Counted from the first letter of the stretch, positions 38,601-49,399 are shown. The stretch: DNA of 64,000 nucleotides from Schizochytrium sp. TIO01 (GCA_004764695.1 SMSO01000037.1:3470337-3534336), one strand, 5' to 3'. Notes: generated from the letters alone by a model not told the origin. Translations and numbers: made by a program.

Positions 38601-40808
38601 TATCGTCTCCAGGCTGAGAAAGAAGAACGCGAGGCACGGAAACGTGAAAAGGCTGAAACTAAACGAACTATCGCAGAACTTGGCGGTGAAGAGGCTTTTC
38701 GTAAGCAAATCGAACATGAGAAATCCGTGAGCTTTTCAGGTGCGGTTAAGGTCCAGGAATTTCCAAAGTACTTTTCGGATGAGCATGCAATGCCTGTGGA
38801 TCTACGTGCTGCAAGAAAGCGAGCTTTTGAAAAGCCCATTGTTGGAGACGACCTTGACGATATTGCTCCAACAGTTCGTGTTGTGCTCAGCCCTGAATCA
38901 GCTGCACCACTCCCTTCTGTGGAAGAGGAATTAGTCCATCGCAAGCCAAGAGACTCGCTAGCACGGCCTAATAAACCGAAAAGAGCATCGATTTCTCAAA
39001 CAATTAAAAGAGTATCATCACGTCTTCGTCGCCGTTCGTATGCGCCAACTATGGCTGATGCCAAAACGGATGAAGAAGCAGCTCGTGCCAAGTTTGCTTT
39101 GTTGCGACAGGGTATTCCCGAAACCGCGTTGACAAAATCTGGCGCTGCACTGGATCTGAAGCGCCTTGCATGCCCGGCAGTCGAATATTGCGTAGATAAG
39201 GGTCCAGCACGTGGGGAGCGTAGTTTCATGTCTTCTTCACGCGGAGCGAGGAGCCTGTTCTGCCTTGTGAATCGGAAGAAACATGATGATGATGATGAAC
39301 CTGACACTGCGCAGGAAGACGTCCCAGGTCATGTAATTCTTACCAGTTCGGGTCCAAGGTATAGTTTTGCACCATGCTTTGTCTCTGTAGAAGGCTTCGA
39401 GCTGGCGTACTTTGAGAGCGCTAAGGACGATCACAATGAAATGGTAGGAGTGACAGAGATCGGTCGTGTTCATGTAGGTAACATAGCTGACATTATTCGC
39501 TTCAATAGTGGCTCGACAGAGCGCAAGCTCGACGGTGTCGCAAATATAAGCCGTGCATTGCGCCTCCGAGTGCGAGATGTGTTAGGTTACAAGCTAGTGT
39601 TGCTGTTCCCAGACGAGAATATGTGTACGAGGGTAGCAAATCATCTGGAGCGAGCGACAAACCTTTGGAAGGCTGAGGCAGCTGCTTTGAAGCAAATGGG
39701 CCGCGGTGAACTTCGCGAATCTGTAAAGGTAGATGAGGCGAAAGAACTGTTTGACAGTGGTAGAATCTCCAGCAAAGCATACAAAGAGGCTATGTTGCAC
39801 CAGCTGAGCTCAGAAACTGAGTATGCTCAAATGCAAGTGGCTATGTTTGGTGAAGATGGATATGATAAGCGTGTACAATGCCCGAGCTGTGGTGCAGTGA
39901 ACTTTTTGGTCGAGGCTGGAGAGGATGGTGAGTATAAGTGTCATGTGTGTAAGGATGTCCTAGAGCTCCCAGGTGCTGGTGATGCTCACCATCGTAAAAG
40001 CCGGATAAACTCCACTGTTTTTGATAAACTTGATGCCGAGGAGCTGTCTTCGATTCCTCCTCCACCAAGCTTTCCTATCACCGTGCAATTGGCGGATAAG
40101 TCAAGCCTCACTGTTTTTGAGGTGGATTTGTTACCGCATCCCAGAAGATATGAAAAGACGCAGTCTAGAATGTACTTTTATACTTTTCGCTGTCAGTATG
40201 TAGAGCCAATTCAAGACAAGAATAAGGATAATGTCCACCACTGGTTCGTGGATCAGCCTTTCGAGGCCTTTGAAAACCTTCATAATGGTTTGCTTGGCTA
40301 CGCGAAGGAGTGGGGCAAGGAGCTTGAACTCCCCGATTTTACTGATGTAGAGCCGCAAAAGACAGAACGTGATACTGCTGAGTTACGTCTTAACTGCCTC
40401 AATGACTATATGGAAGAATTTCTTGAGGCTGCCAAAACCCAGGACTTTATCTTTCAGGCTCCACCTGTGCGAATCTTTTTCAACCTTCGCGCATTGAAGA
40501 TTGCACCTCTTGCTCCTGAAGAACTTGAGGATTTGCGGCCCGCGATGGAAGCTCTTGATGCTTTTCAGCGCGAACGCAAAAAGTGGTCTCAGGAAATTTA
40601 TGAGCTTTTTATCAACATTGTGGATATTGAACCTCGTCTGGAGGCAACCGCTGATGCCGACACTGTCTTCAACAGTATTGAGCACTCAATTGCGCGCTTG
40701 ACATATGAACAAAAAAGTGAAGTGTTTCGGACAGGTCAGCGTTATATGTCTATTCTTGACTCTGTGAATGCGCATATTGAGCGTCTCCTTGCTGCGCTCC
40801 CTCCGTAA
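35637..40808 (+). CDS. Unconventional myosin with PH, zinc-ribbon and PX-like tail
   Basis: This is a 1723-residue protein from ATG 35637; the frame opens upstream only at TTG 35589. An SH3-like N-terminus (LLWLPGKQGRYDLGEV) precedes a motor with P-loop GESGAGKTESSK (~159), switch I NHNSSRFGKF (~214; Asp of NDNSSRFG is His) and switch II DIFGFEVF (~472). The residue 16 before the DALIK motif, the TEDS-rule site, appears to be Glu. CSYIRCIKPN is followed by an unusual ~45-residue acidic/basic insert before LENLGILETTKV. One IQ motif lies at ~889, then ~110 residues of highly charged helix. The tail has a PH-like domain (~1230-1348), a SHOCT-like helix pair (~1375), a Cys4 zinc ribbon (CPSC...CHVC, ~1415-1445) and a PX-like domain (~1476-1618). 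The motor is certain. The tail suggests membrane cargo, probably endosomal. Confidence 0.92.
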   Translation: MDTLRRGSLLWLPGKQGRYDLGEVSQREGTMLSVNVASSEQSFTLDLNKLDVEVLKANKDVVEDMTALRHLNLPAILYNIRERALHDEPYTFLGNSVLVAVNPLKFIPDPVGALGSSDALKCPHPYAIAEVAFQQMKFGAGRREDRRDTPVNQSILVSGESGAGKTESSKMVLRHLVHRCVSDYDEGPTSHMDRRLLDSNPILEAFGNAATKRNHNSSRFGKFLKLHFAKTMTNKKTKLKICGASIETYLLERSRVTLHGEGERTYHVFYMFLAGATNEHREAFELDQQFILTKPRKRPADLPLPRKTTKSLRVSLDRLESNDKRSFRELCASLSTFDIPEKSDEDGLISQWDIFSILAAMLHLGNLRFVNDEDTSEGYVALIENTDPLEKASELLGVEEGYLRSVITERKVITSREEIITRRDAHSAKDATDALIKSLYVQLFEWIAKHLSEKLSGEMASKDETFFIGVLDIFGFEVFSVNDFEQLLINFTNEALQSSFKKQVLEAELELYASEGLQLPDDIDLYLSDDSPCMDLLRGANKRDPGILGTIDNEGRQPQPLDEKMCAHLHREFKGHPKFPAPHPLDQRTTFKILHFAGEVKYTVGSFLEKNSDRMPAEMNDLFKSSSHSLVNELFCDGSDDQSRNSTDRAAVRAGQNVRKLTTTIISRFREQMDMLLATLSGTRCSYIRCIKPNPLMIRETEGDEEESEEEKAKRWSKRDLLAKERAEREGDSGDWTEDSWFDGPFVAVQLENLGILETTKVLQMGFPTRVPFDVFVSSYKGLMPPEVLDVWRTIGGGHDRAFIKALFFAFHIEPTTYKLGLTKVFFRSGMLDQLGQVLDAAVEDVLDEEIVHRFRHSFARQLWRNLLAKISAAKEFEHLLMFCRKRNSASTIIQRLARRKRAELEAKAELARQRELKQKREQEEKKEQARLAAKREAEAKKAAAEAEAKKLREAAELKARAELESEMRRVAEEAAQKAAAEQAQAREYRLQAEKEEREARKREKAETKRTIAELGGEEAFRKQIEHEKSVSFSGAVKVQEFPKYFSDEHAMPVDLRAARKRAFEKPIVGDDLDDIAPTVRVVLSPESAAPLPSVEEELVHRKPRDSLARPNKPKRASISQTIKRVSSRLRRRSYAPTMADAKTDEEAARAKFALLRQGIPETALTKSGAALDLKRLACPAVEYCVDKGPARGERSFMSSSRGARSLFCLVNRKKHDDDDEPDTAQEDVPGHVILTSSGPRYSFAPCFVSVEGFELAYFESAKDDHNEMVGVTEIGRVHVGNIADIIRFNSGSTERKLDGVANISRALRLRVRDVLGYKLVLLFPDENMCTRVANHLERATNLWKAEAAALKQMGRGELRESVKVDEAKELFDSGRISSKAYKEAMLHQLSSETEYAQMQVAMFGEDGYDKRVQCPSCGAVNFLVEAGEDGEYKCHVCKDVLELPGAGDAHHRKSRINSTVFDKLDAEELSSIPPPPSFPITVQLADKSSLTVFEVDLLPHPRRYEKTQSRMYFYTFRCQYVEPIQDKNKDNVHHWFVDQPFEAFENLHNGLLGYAKEWGKELELPDFTDVEPQKTERDTAELRLNCLNDYMEEFLEAAKTQDFIFQAPPVRIFFNLRALKIAPLAPEELEDLRPAMEALDAFQRERKKWSQEIYELFINIVDIEPRLEATADADTVFNSIEHSIARLTYEQKSEVFRTGQRYMSILDSVNAHIERLLAALPP

Positions 40809-41416
40809 AGCAGCTGTGTGCTAACCCTACCTTTCTTTTTTGATCAGGAATGATTAGCCTAATGAACATCGCAGATCGGAGTATTGAAAGAAGAGAGGCT
40901 GCGAGTCGCACGAATTGTTCGTTTTCTTCCTGTTGTATCAAAAACTGTCATGGATCATACAAGACTCTGCTAACTGATCCTTAAGCTATTTGTTGATACT
41001 CAATCATTTGACTCTACTAACTCTCTCATCTCTCTTATGTTGTTTGTTTGTCTGAACCTTAATATTTTCTAAGAATAATTGTTGTTAATTTCTTCGTGAT
41101 TAAAATTGATATCACCACACTAGTTGTGAATTTAATAGTTCCAGAGGGATTCTTTTAAATGAGTTGAGCTGCAAATTGAGAGTGCCATAATAATAACGAT
41201 TCATGAGAATTTATTCTCAGATAGAGATTCCAAGCTGACATGATGTCTTGAGTCCTCCGCATGTTTGTGTAAATGAACACTGTGCAGATACTGCGCTGCT
41301 TTGATAACAAACTTGCATACAACTTCGGCTCGGTCGCTTGGTCAGCTAATATTCTGATTTGGAAAAGGTATAGCAAAGACTCCTGCCATATGTTCTTTCT
41401 TTCTAGCTCGTGCAGC
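40809..41416. other. Convergent intergenic region, myosin / RCHY1
   Basis: About 600 bp of AT-rich DNA between two facing stop codons. Antisense tails of neighbouring genes explain the small frames. No separate feature was seen. Confidence 0.6.
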
Positions 41417-42619
41417 CTAGTCAAGGTCATCTTCAGCCAACATATCATCCATAGTCTCGGTATGATGCACGCTCTGTTGATTATTGCCGGACTCACTATC
41501 ATCATCATCATCATCATCATCATCATCGTCATCGTCGTCGTCATTGCCACCGAAATCAAGTCCACTCACGCTGATGAAACCTTCTAAAGGGTTCGGGTTC
41601 GCTTGACCAGGAGTAAGGCTTTCAAGGATTTCATTAATGGGTCTCGAGGGGCTTGTTCTCGAAAGAACAACAGTGTTTGGAGACTCACAGTGAGTACATA
41701 TATGCCCTAGAAAGTGAAAAGGTACATCAGACTTCTTTCGACAGTCATCACAATGAATATTTGCAGTAACGTTTTGGAATTCAGGGGGCATCGGCTGCTG
41801 CGCTACTGCGTTGCGAATATAATTTGTTACTTCACGAAGACTCTCGTCATCAAGCATACTCACACGGCATGACGGGCACGTAAGGATGTCAGATCTCATT
41901 CTCTGTCTGTGGCATCCAGAGTGCAAAGCATGACCACACTTGAGCAGAACAACACTGGCAGTCGAGTCATAAAGTCTCTCATAGCAAACAACACACTCGC
42001 GGGATGAGTCGACGCACGTATGCTCTTCATAAACACTTGGTGGCAAACATAGCTTACATGCGTCACAATGAATGTAATCTTCACGTTTGCCAACTCGGCA
42101 AATTCCACAGCCTTCGCAATGGAAAATTGCTTTCGGGCCACCATCAATCCAAAGTCGGCAGGTCGTGCAACAATATGATGTACTTTCCCATGAGCATTCA
42201 GGGTTTTTACATTTATCCGCGATCTCTTGCGACAGCTTGCACTCTCGGCATACCATGATCTCAGTTGCAAAACGATCAATCTTGTGGTCTGCCACTTCAT
42301 CATGGCATAAGCGGCATGGAAAGACTTTGCCGCAGCACTTGCTAACAATTGAGCAATGACGTTTGTAATGTGTACACTCTCCGAGACCTAAAGGGGTGCC
42401 CATCTTAAGCTCTACTCCGTTCACCTCCTCGGAAACTGTGGAAGGCTCACTGCTTGGCTTTCTCAGCGAAGTATAGACTTCCTGGATCCTCTTGGTACGC
42501 TCTTCGGGCGAGAGAGTCATATCCAGGGCGATGGCACGAATTCGTGATTTTACATCATCAGATCTATCCACAGAGCTCACGTCTGCGCTGTCTTGTGCCG
42601 CATTTCCGTCGCCGTTCAT
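41417..42619 (-). CDS. CHY zinc finger and RING E3 ubiquitin ligase, RCHY1/Pirh2-like
   Basis: This 400-residue protein shows the full RCHY1 order. Residues ~82-155 are the CHY zinc finger (CTHYKRHCSIVSKCCGKVFPC...CHDE...H). Residues ~156-205 are the CTCHY finger (HCEGCGICR, HCDACKLCL). Residues 209-252 are a RING-H2 (CVVCYERLYDST, CGHALHSGCH, CPSC), and ~290-315 a zinc ribbon (CDDC, CTHC). RCHY1 proteins are RING-type E3 ligases acting with an E2. An N-terminal helical segment (IALDMTLSPEERTKRIQEVY) precedes the fingers. The C-terminus carries fifteen consecutive Asp residues encoded by a GAT/GAC run at ~41497-41543, then an acidic end EDDLD. The upstream in-frame TTG at 42679 is not used here; ATG 42619 is chosen. 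The substrate is unknown. Confidence 0.93.
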   Translation of the reverse strand: MNGDGNAAQDSADVSSVDRSDDVKSRIRAIALDMTLSPEERTKRIQEVYTSLRKPSSEPSTVSEEVNGVELKMGTPLGLGECTHYKRHCSIVSKCCGKVFPCRLCHDEVADHKIDRFATEIMVCRECKLSQEIADKCKNPECSWESTSYCCTTCRLWIDGGPKAIFHCEGCGICRVGKREDYIHCDACKLCLPPSVYEEHTCVDSSRECVVCYERLYDSTASVVLLKCGHALHSGCHRQRMRSDILTCPSCRVSMLDDESLREVTNYIRNAVAQQPMPPEFQNVTANIHCDDCRKKSDVPFHFLGHICTHCESPNTVVLSRTSPSRPINEILESLTPGQANPNPLEGFISVSGLDFGGNDDDDDDDDDDDDDDDSESGNNQQSVHHTETMDDMLAEDDLD

Positions 42620-43089
42620 GGTCAACTCCAAAGCCACCCAACTCTTAAGCGAAACGAGGGGTGAAGTTTTGATCTGCAAGGCTTAGACCTGGCTTTTGTT
42701 CCACTGGAAGGGGGGTTCAAAGAGCTGGAGAGTACAAAGATGCTTGCGCAGCAAGTCTGCCGCTGCTCCCGCTCGAGTAAAGAGATCACTTGTGCAGCTA
42801 GGAGCAGAATGAAAAAGAGAAAAGGGCTTCAATTTCATGACTTCTCCTTACGTCCCATTCCGTGCACGATATTATAAATGGGTTGCGCAGATGCTATCTA
42901 CCGCTTGCTATGGATAGTAAGCATGCGTTTTACCAAGAAAGCGAAAATTGCAGGTTGTGGGACGTTTGTAAAGAGAAATCTTTGCGTAGTTTTGGATCAA
43001 TATCTGATAGCTGCCTTGTTTCGAGCTATACTTTTCTAAATTAAACAATTTGCTTTAAGATTTGAAGTCTTGACGTACCTGTTGGTGGT

Positions 43090-43665
43090 TCAGTTTAAAA
43101 AGAAGGTGCGTATGATACCTACCTGCGCGTAATTAAATTTCCATTTGTATATACTTGTTACGATCTCTAGTTGTTCGGGTTGCTGATGAAGCCAACCAAC
43201 CAACCTGCCACGGCAATAAATAAATACATAAACAGGTAGACCAGCAGACAAGCAAGCTCGAACGAGTAAAATAGTTGATTGAGATAAAATCATCTCTGCA
43301 TCGAATGTCTCAGAGGACTCTACGACAAGCACCTGGGTGCTACACCTCCAGGATTTGCAACTTGTGCCATGCAAGAGTGCTACAACCTCGGCAACAAAAA
43401 TGTTCTCATCTAGTGCGATTCCTATGTACCAATAGGCAGAGCTAGTAAGGTGAGTGTTTTCCTTTTCAACTGCTTTCTTAAATTTTGATAGATAAAATAG
43501 AGCTCCTAAGAAAGAAAGGCAGGGACACAATTTTGAGGAATGAGAGTCGCTTATTAAATTCATCAATGTAGCAGCCTCTGCCTGGAGCGCCTTGAGACAT
43601 GATGAGACACGCAAGGGGGGAAGATGCCATGAACAGGAACTTGGGTCGTCATGCTCCTCTTTCAT
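43090..43665 (-). CDS. Hypothetical 191-residue frame, possibly a first exon
   Basis: An ATG at 43665 in an A-rich leader opens 191 codons, long for this AT-rich region. Near its end the frame crosses CAG|GTAGGT (about 43118-43126, minus strand) at NYAQ|VGI, which reads as a splice donor, so the true exon may stop there. I do not recognise the protein. The segment FVAEVVALLHGT...VLVVESSETFDAE loosely recalls the AE...DS part of RNase H-like domains, with the catalytic Asp missing, so a decayed retroelement piece is one possibility. It could also be a chance frame. Confidence 0.25.
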   Translation of the reverse strand: MKEEHDDPSSCSWHLPPLRVSSCLKALQAEAATLMNLISDSHSSKLCPCLSFLGALFYLSKFKKAVEKENTHLTSSAYWYIGIALDENIFVAEVVALLHGTSCKSWRCSTQVLVVESSETFDAEMILSQSTILLVRACLSAGLPVYVFIYCRGRLVGWLHQQPEQLEIVTSIYKWKFNYAQVGIIRTFFLN

Positions 43666-43723
43666 TTTGTTTTAAATTTAAAGTGTACCTATCTTCTAGC
43701 TGCTTTCTTATAAATTTAAAATT

Positions 43724-43746
43724 AAAAAAAAAAAAAAAAAAAAAAA
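43724..43746. repeat. Poly-A run, 23 bases
   Basis: Uninterrupted A homopolymer about 60 bp upstream (in minus orientation) of the hypothetical 191-residue frame. Confidence 0.95.
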
Positions 43747-45659
43747 GAGGAAGCGGAACTTAGAAGGGTCACAAGAATTAGGAAAATTCAAGATTTGTGA
43801 TATGCATTTGTTCCCCACGATGAACATTTTCTCGACTCGGCCTTAGGCATAGAAATAGGAGCACCCCGGCGCTTTTTTAGAATGCTGAGTTTTCATGTTT
43901 GGGATGCCTCTTGCCCCAAAATTATCGCGGTACGCGCACTGGAAGTAGTTGGCGCAAATGCAGTTAGTTGCAAATTGCCCTGATTCTGTCATCCCTCGTC
44001 GGGAGTGACTGTGCTACTTCAAAAGAGTATTCAGGTCGCAATTCCAAGTTCGATTCAAAAAGTTAATTTTGTAAAAGTGAGAAAAAATGATTAAATTTCC
44101 GTTCTTGATCGAAGAAATTGTTGTCGTACGGCAGTGGTAACTGGCGAAGGCTAAAAAGAATACCTGCGTAGGTTTCCTGAATGCTTAGCCAATACGAAAA
44201 TTGCTTCAGCCTGAAAGAATACTACCGTTGTGTGGATCTACACCTTGTATTCTTTAATTAATTACAACAAATAAGTAAATAATTAAATATATAGATATAA
44301 ATATGAATATAAATAAAGTTGAGACTTCGGTGGTAATTTCTAGATGTCTGCGCAATGTATCATCCTTGATACAAAATCTTAGGATCCAAATTTCAATTTC
44401 ATTTTTTTTTCTCACCGTTGGTTTTTTGTGTAAACGTTTCTTTACTTTAAATTCTTTGCGGTTCTTTCAAAATGCTCGTAGATGAGCTCTTCTGCCAAGA
44501 GAATCCGCCGACAGGAACTTCTCCTCGTGTCTTGAAAAAAATTATTTATCAAACTATGAACTGTCCTTAAACATACATTTGTGCCTACATCATGATGCTT
44601 ACTATAAACTATTACTTTCAACTCTGCAAAGGAGATTTTCTTTCCATGACATCGTTCGTTTCTGTCACCAGTAGCCCCAGCGTCCCTCGGATCATGCACA
44701 ACGTGTCCATCCCATCGTCAAATCTTCTTGTACATGATATTATCTAGTGCAATGCCGCAAGTACCGTACCGCCTTTTATTCTGAGGCCTTTCCTCCTAAA
44801 GAGCTGCTGCTTGCCTTATTCAAGTTCGCCTTGCTAACGCCCAATTTTCCCGTACAAGAGGCTACACATTTGGCGTTTCCATCTCAAATGAATATAGGTA
44901 CTGCATTTTCGTATTTCCGTTGTGCATCGTGAAGCCTAGGCAGCCAAGCAACTACACACCCGAAGACAAACAAGCTCGCCTCTCGGTTTTGCAGGGGCTC
45001 TTCTTCGTCCTGCCACGCGGTGGCTTATCTGCATCCTCACCTGCATATGCTACTGCCAGGGTTCTTGCAGACACACACACACACACACCCCTTGGATCTC
45101 GCCACCCACTGGGACGATGCGCTCTGTACTGGGACTCGAAAGCGCAGGAGCTCCCGCTGGCCTTTAGGCCAAGTTTAGTTTAGCTATTACTTCCCAGTCC
45201 GCTCTGCGTGTGGCCAGTTGTCTGGTTGTCTGGCTAGCTGGCCGGTTGGCTGGCTACCAAGCGACAACGGATGCTCTTTCCAAAGCCCCTGAGCCGGATG
45301 CTGAGGCTTGCTTGGCTTCGAGCTCAGGGTCTCCGACATCGCACATCTGTTCCATTAAATACTCTATTTAATTTTTCACATTTTTTTAATTAAAAAAAAT
45401 TAAAATTAAATAGTGCACTGCAGCGTTGCTTCTTCTTATAAAATAAACAAGAAGCTTAAAAACCCCCAAAACCTTGGACACATAGCAGTACTAGCAGTAA
45501 TACATAGCACCTTCTACAAGAAGATTAGAGGAGAGGAGAGAAAAGAAAAGAAAATACATTTCTTTCTTCGGAGGCCTCTAAGAAGGGTAAGGCGAGGAAC
45601 TCGGAGAGCGAGTTCAAAGCGCCGCGGTGCGCGTAGTATCCAGGATCCTACCGACGTAC

Positions 45660-45755
45660 GCATCTCTGCACAGGTCTGCTATCTCTGCGCAGGTCTTCTA
45701 CCTCTGCACACGTCTTCTATCTCTGCACACATCTGCACAGCTCTGCGTATCTCCA
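45660..45755. repeat. Degenerate ~19-bp tandem repeat
   Basis: Four to five imperfect copies of a unit like ATCTCTGCACAGGTCTTCT (variants CTGCGCAGGTCT, CTGCACACGTCT, CTGCACACATCT) run head to tail in non-coding DNA. Confidence 0.75.
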
Positions 45756-46369
45756 CATCCCGAGTTATCTGCATTCCTCGAGGTCTCTCAGCCTCCTCAT
45801 GTATTTATTATCAAATATATGTATGTATATAGAGAGAGAGAGACAGGCGCCCAGGCACCAGCGCAGGCACGCAGGCACGCAGGCAGGCAGGCAGGAGCGC
45901 CAGATACCTCGCTAGCTCTCCGCGGCTGCACCCTGCCAGGCCTCGGCCCTCTGGCGAGCAGCCCTGCCCTGCCAGCGCCGGCGGCCTCCGCCTCCAACGC
46001 AACGCCTGCGAGCCCCTGCAGTCCCGCTGCAACGCTCTTTGATTTAAGATTTACTTCATCGTTTCTTTGCGCCGCAAGATCAATCAGCCTTCAGCTGCTC
46101 CAGCACTTCTAAAGTATTTGATAACTGCATCTTACCACCCGCCTACCGCTGTGATTCACCATGAATTCTTTGCTCTCGTTGCTGATCTTGAAAAGGCCTG
46201 CAAAAGCTTGGTTGAGTTGGACAAAGCGAAGGATGGACCGTGATTTGGGGTCAATCATTGTGGGTCTTCGAAGCGAGGGCGCGAAAGGAAGGGGAGCACC
46301 AAACCCAGCACGAAGCAAAACCACTTTTTATTTAATTTTTAATTTTCGTAAGAAAACAAAGACAGATTC

Positions 46370-46543
<174 letters not shown>

Positions 46544-48960
46544 GCAGTCGGTACCGTACTCGGTACCACAGTACCGACCAGTCATTGCGAAATTGCCTCT
46601 ATCAACCAAAGCCAAGAACCTCATCTTCTGTCCACAGCGTTTTACAACTACTCCCCTCCTCGCCCAAAGACTAGGTCCATTTGGAAACGAAGAAACTCAC
46701 CAACCGCTCTCACTCCAGCGACGCCGCGCTTATATTTATCCTCGCACAGCCCTGCGTTGGCCTTCAACGACTCGAGTCTGCGCAATTTAGAGCTGCGCAA
46801 TTTAGAGCGACCAACCTCTTCAGCGTTTGCTGGTCTGGCAAGATGCCTGGGCGAGGCACTCCTACCGTAACGCCTACCTGGGTACTACCCGGCGGTCCAG
46901 CAAATGACGCAAAGACGATCGTGGTTCCTCTACCACTTATCTACTGAAAGCTAGGGGTGCGTGCACATGTCTACATCTATCTGTATCTGCGAATTAATCA
47001 ATCAACCTCGCATTTCAAGATCGCTGCGCATCAATTGGCTCTGCAGAGGTCGGTCAGACTGACTGAGAGAATGGCTCTGAGGCGAAAGGGCGAACGAAGG
47101 TCTGCCTTCTTTTGCGAGAGGCTTTTCGCGGCGAAGGGAGAAGAAAACTGCGGCGATGAGGATGTTTTTTATAATTTGTTTATAGTGTATTTATTTGTTT
47201 TCTTCTGCTGCCGCGTAGAATAATTATCGCCGACAGAGAAAGCCCCAAAAGGCCCAAGAAGAAAAGAGCTCCTGCCTAAGAGTTATGACTAAGCGGTGCT
47301 ACCAGGTGATCAAATCATCTCATTCCTTTTTTCTTTAAATAAATAAATTAAAATATTGTTTAAAGGAAACGTTTTCTTTCATGCTATATTTTAGGATTAT
47401 GAACGAACATGAAAAGCTATTCTTGACAAAGGAAAGTATTGAAAGACCTCAGTTAGAGGTCCTGAGTTTCCGACGTAAGACACACGAAGATCATAAACCC
47501 GGCTGGAAAGGGGTGAGGTCCACAAAATACCGCCGCAGCTGCTGCCGTTTTGACACACCGGTGGAGCAGCCTGTGTCCTCCAGCACGCAAAACAGCTGCG
47601 TTCGATTCGCACGAATTCGATGAGCAAATAAATAAGTAAACAAGTAAACAAGTAAACAAGTAATTCAATTAATTAGTGGCTTTCCAGAGGGAGCCTGATC
47701 CAGCTTTCGCTATGGAGGCGGGTATAAGCTAGAAGGCGCCTAGGAGTACCTAGCGGCATCGATCAGGTTGCAAAACGATAACGGCAGAGCAAGAGAACTG
47801 TGAAGGTTGGTTCACTCTTTGATTCATCGATTGATCCATTCATCCGTTTCAACAGAGAGAGCTCCGGGCCTCGCTTCGAGCGGCTGCAGAGCGAAATCCC
47901 GGGCCTCGAGACGCTACTTTCGCAAGTCTAGGCAGCGATTGCATTCGATTCGAGTCTGCAGAAGCTTGCGCTTTGGTACCCGGTCTTTGCAAACCTATGC
48001 TCACGTGCTAGATCTTAGTTACAGCGGCAAAGGGACAACCCCCTTGTTTCCCCGCCTGAGAATTCCTCAAGTTCTTGTGCATTCATTCATTCATTCTCTG
48101 ATGGTTTGATTCGTCTGTGGTCTTCCGCGGAGATTGAGCCGGAATGGCCAACTTGAAGCAGACACTCCTTCACTCTTTCATGCAATTGCGAGGGCTCCAG
48201 CTCGTCGCAGGATAGATGCAACGGTCGGCCTAAGAGGGCATTTCTTCGAAGGTTTCGGGTGCAGTGTTCAAGATTTTGGGCGGTTCTTTCGTTCTTTCGT
48301 TCTTTCTCGTGCTTTGGACACTCTACCGATGCGCTAAGGAACGGATAGTTCCGGGAGGGCTGCTAGGACGCGCGTAGCTACTGCTACTGAGCGGCGGTCA
48401 GACTTGAGAACGGAGAAATGAAGAAATGAAGAAATGAAGAAACCAATGAATCGATTGCGCATCGAGACGGATTGGTCGGTCAGGTGAAGGCGCGGAGAAT
48501 ACGTGCCGCTGGCTGCGAGGAGGTGCTTCATAGCCGTCGCTCGTAGCGCCGACCAGGCGTCCGAGGCGATCGGAGGCGCAAGATCCACGCGAGCGACAGC
48601 TTGGACCCCGAAGAACGAGCGATTGGTTGACTGATCGTTTGATGCCAATTGAAAGTTCTTCCTTCGACAAAGAACGACGAAAAGACTACATACGAAAGTA
48701 GTACTAGTTGGTGCGTAGGCGACTGCTAGCCCCTGCCTTCTGGGCAACAACGCCAAAGAAATCAAGAACTCAGGAATTTCAGATATGTGTCATTGCGCGT
48801 AACGGAGTGCTTTGCAGGCGGCGCATTCGAGGCATATGACAGCGGGTGGAAGCGGTTTGACACGCGTCTAAGCAGAGCTGGCGCTTTGCAACGGAGCGAG
48901 AGAAGAAGCTTTGCTGGAGTCCATTCCAAACCGATTTAGGAGTTAGCTTTATTTGTTTCA

Positions 48961-49010
48961 TTTTATTTATTTAGTTATTTATTTATTTATTTGTTTATTT
49001 ATTTGTTTCT
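48961..49010. repeat. TTTA/TTTG microsatellite
   Basis: Imperfect TTTA tetranucleotide repeat with interspersed TTTG and TTAG units. Confidence 0.85.
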
Positions 49011-49269
49011 CTCTCTTTCTAAAACATCCTGCGACTTCTCAATCTTTACCTTCATACCGATTTTCAAAAAGTGGTTTCGAGTTTTTTCGCTACCTTTACA
49101 GGTGTACTACATGTGAATGTATAATTTAAAAACTGTTTAAAACGATGTTTTATTTATTTAAATTGAAATTGAGAAAACGTTTTTTTATTTTTTGCGTACG
49201 AGCTTCCTTCCTTCTTCCTCGGACCTCTTTCGCTGGAAACTCCGGAGAGTAAGTAAGTAAGTGATGAAT

Positions 49270-49399
49270 AATGAATGAATGAATGAATGAATGAATGAAT
49301 GAATGAATGAATAAATGAATGAATAAATGAATGAATGAAATGAATGAATGAATAAAGAAATGAATGAATGAATGAAATGAATGAGAATGAATGAATGAA
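49270..49399. repeat. TGAA (ATTC) microsatellite
   Basis: About 30 copies of ATGA/TGAA with occasional ATAA variants and GAAATGA frame slips, flanked on the left by an AAGT run at 49249-49262. Confidence 0.93.

Noticed and set aside
42620-42679. Upstream extension of the RCHY1-like frame
   Set aside because: Starts at TTG with no conserved residues; the ATG at 42619 fits better.
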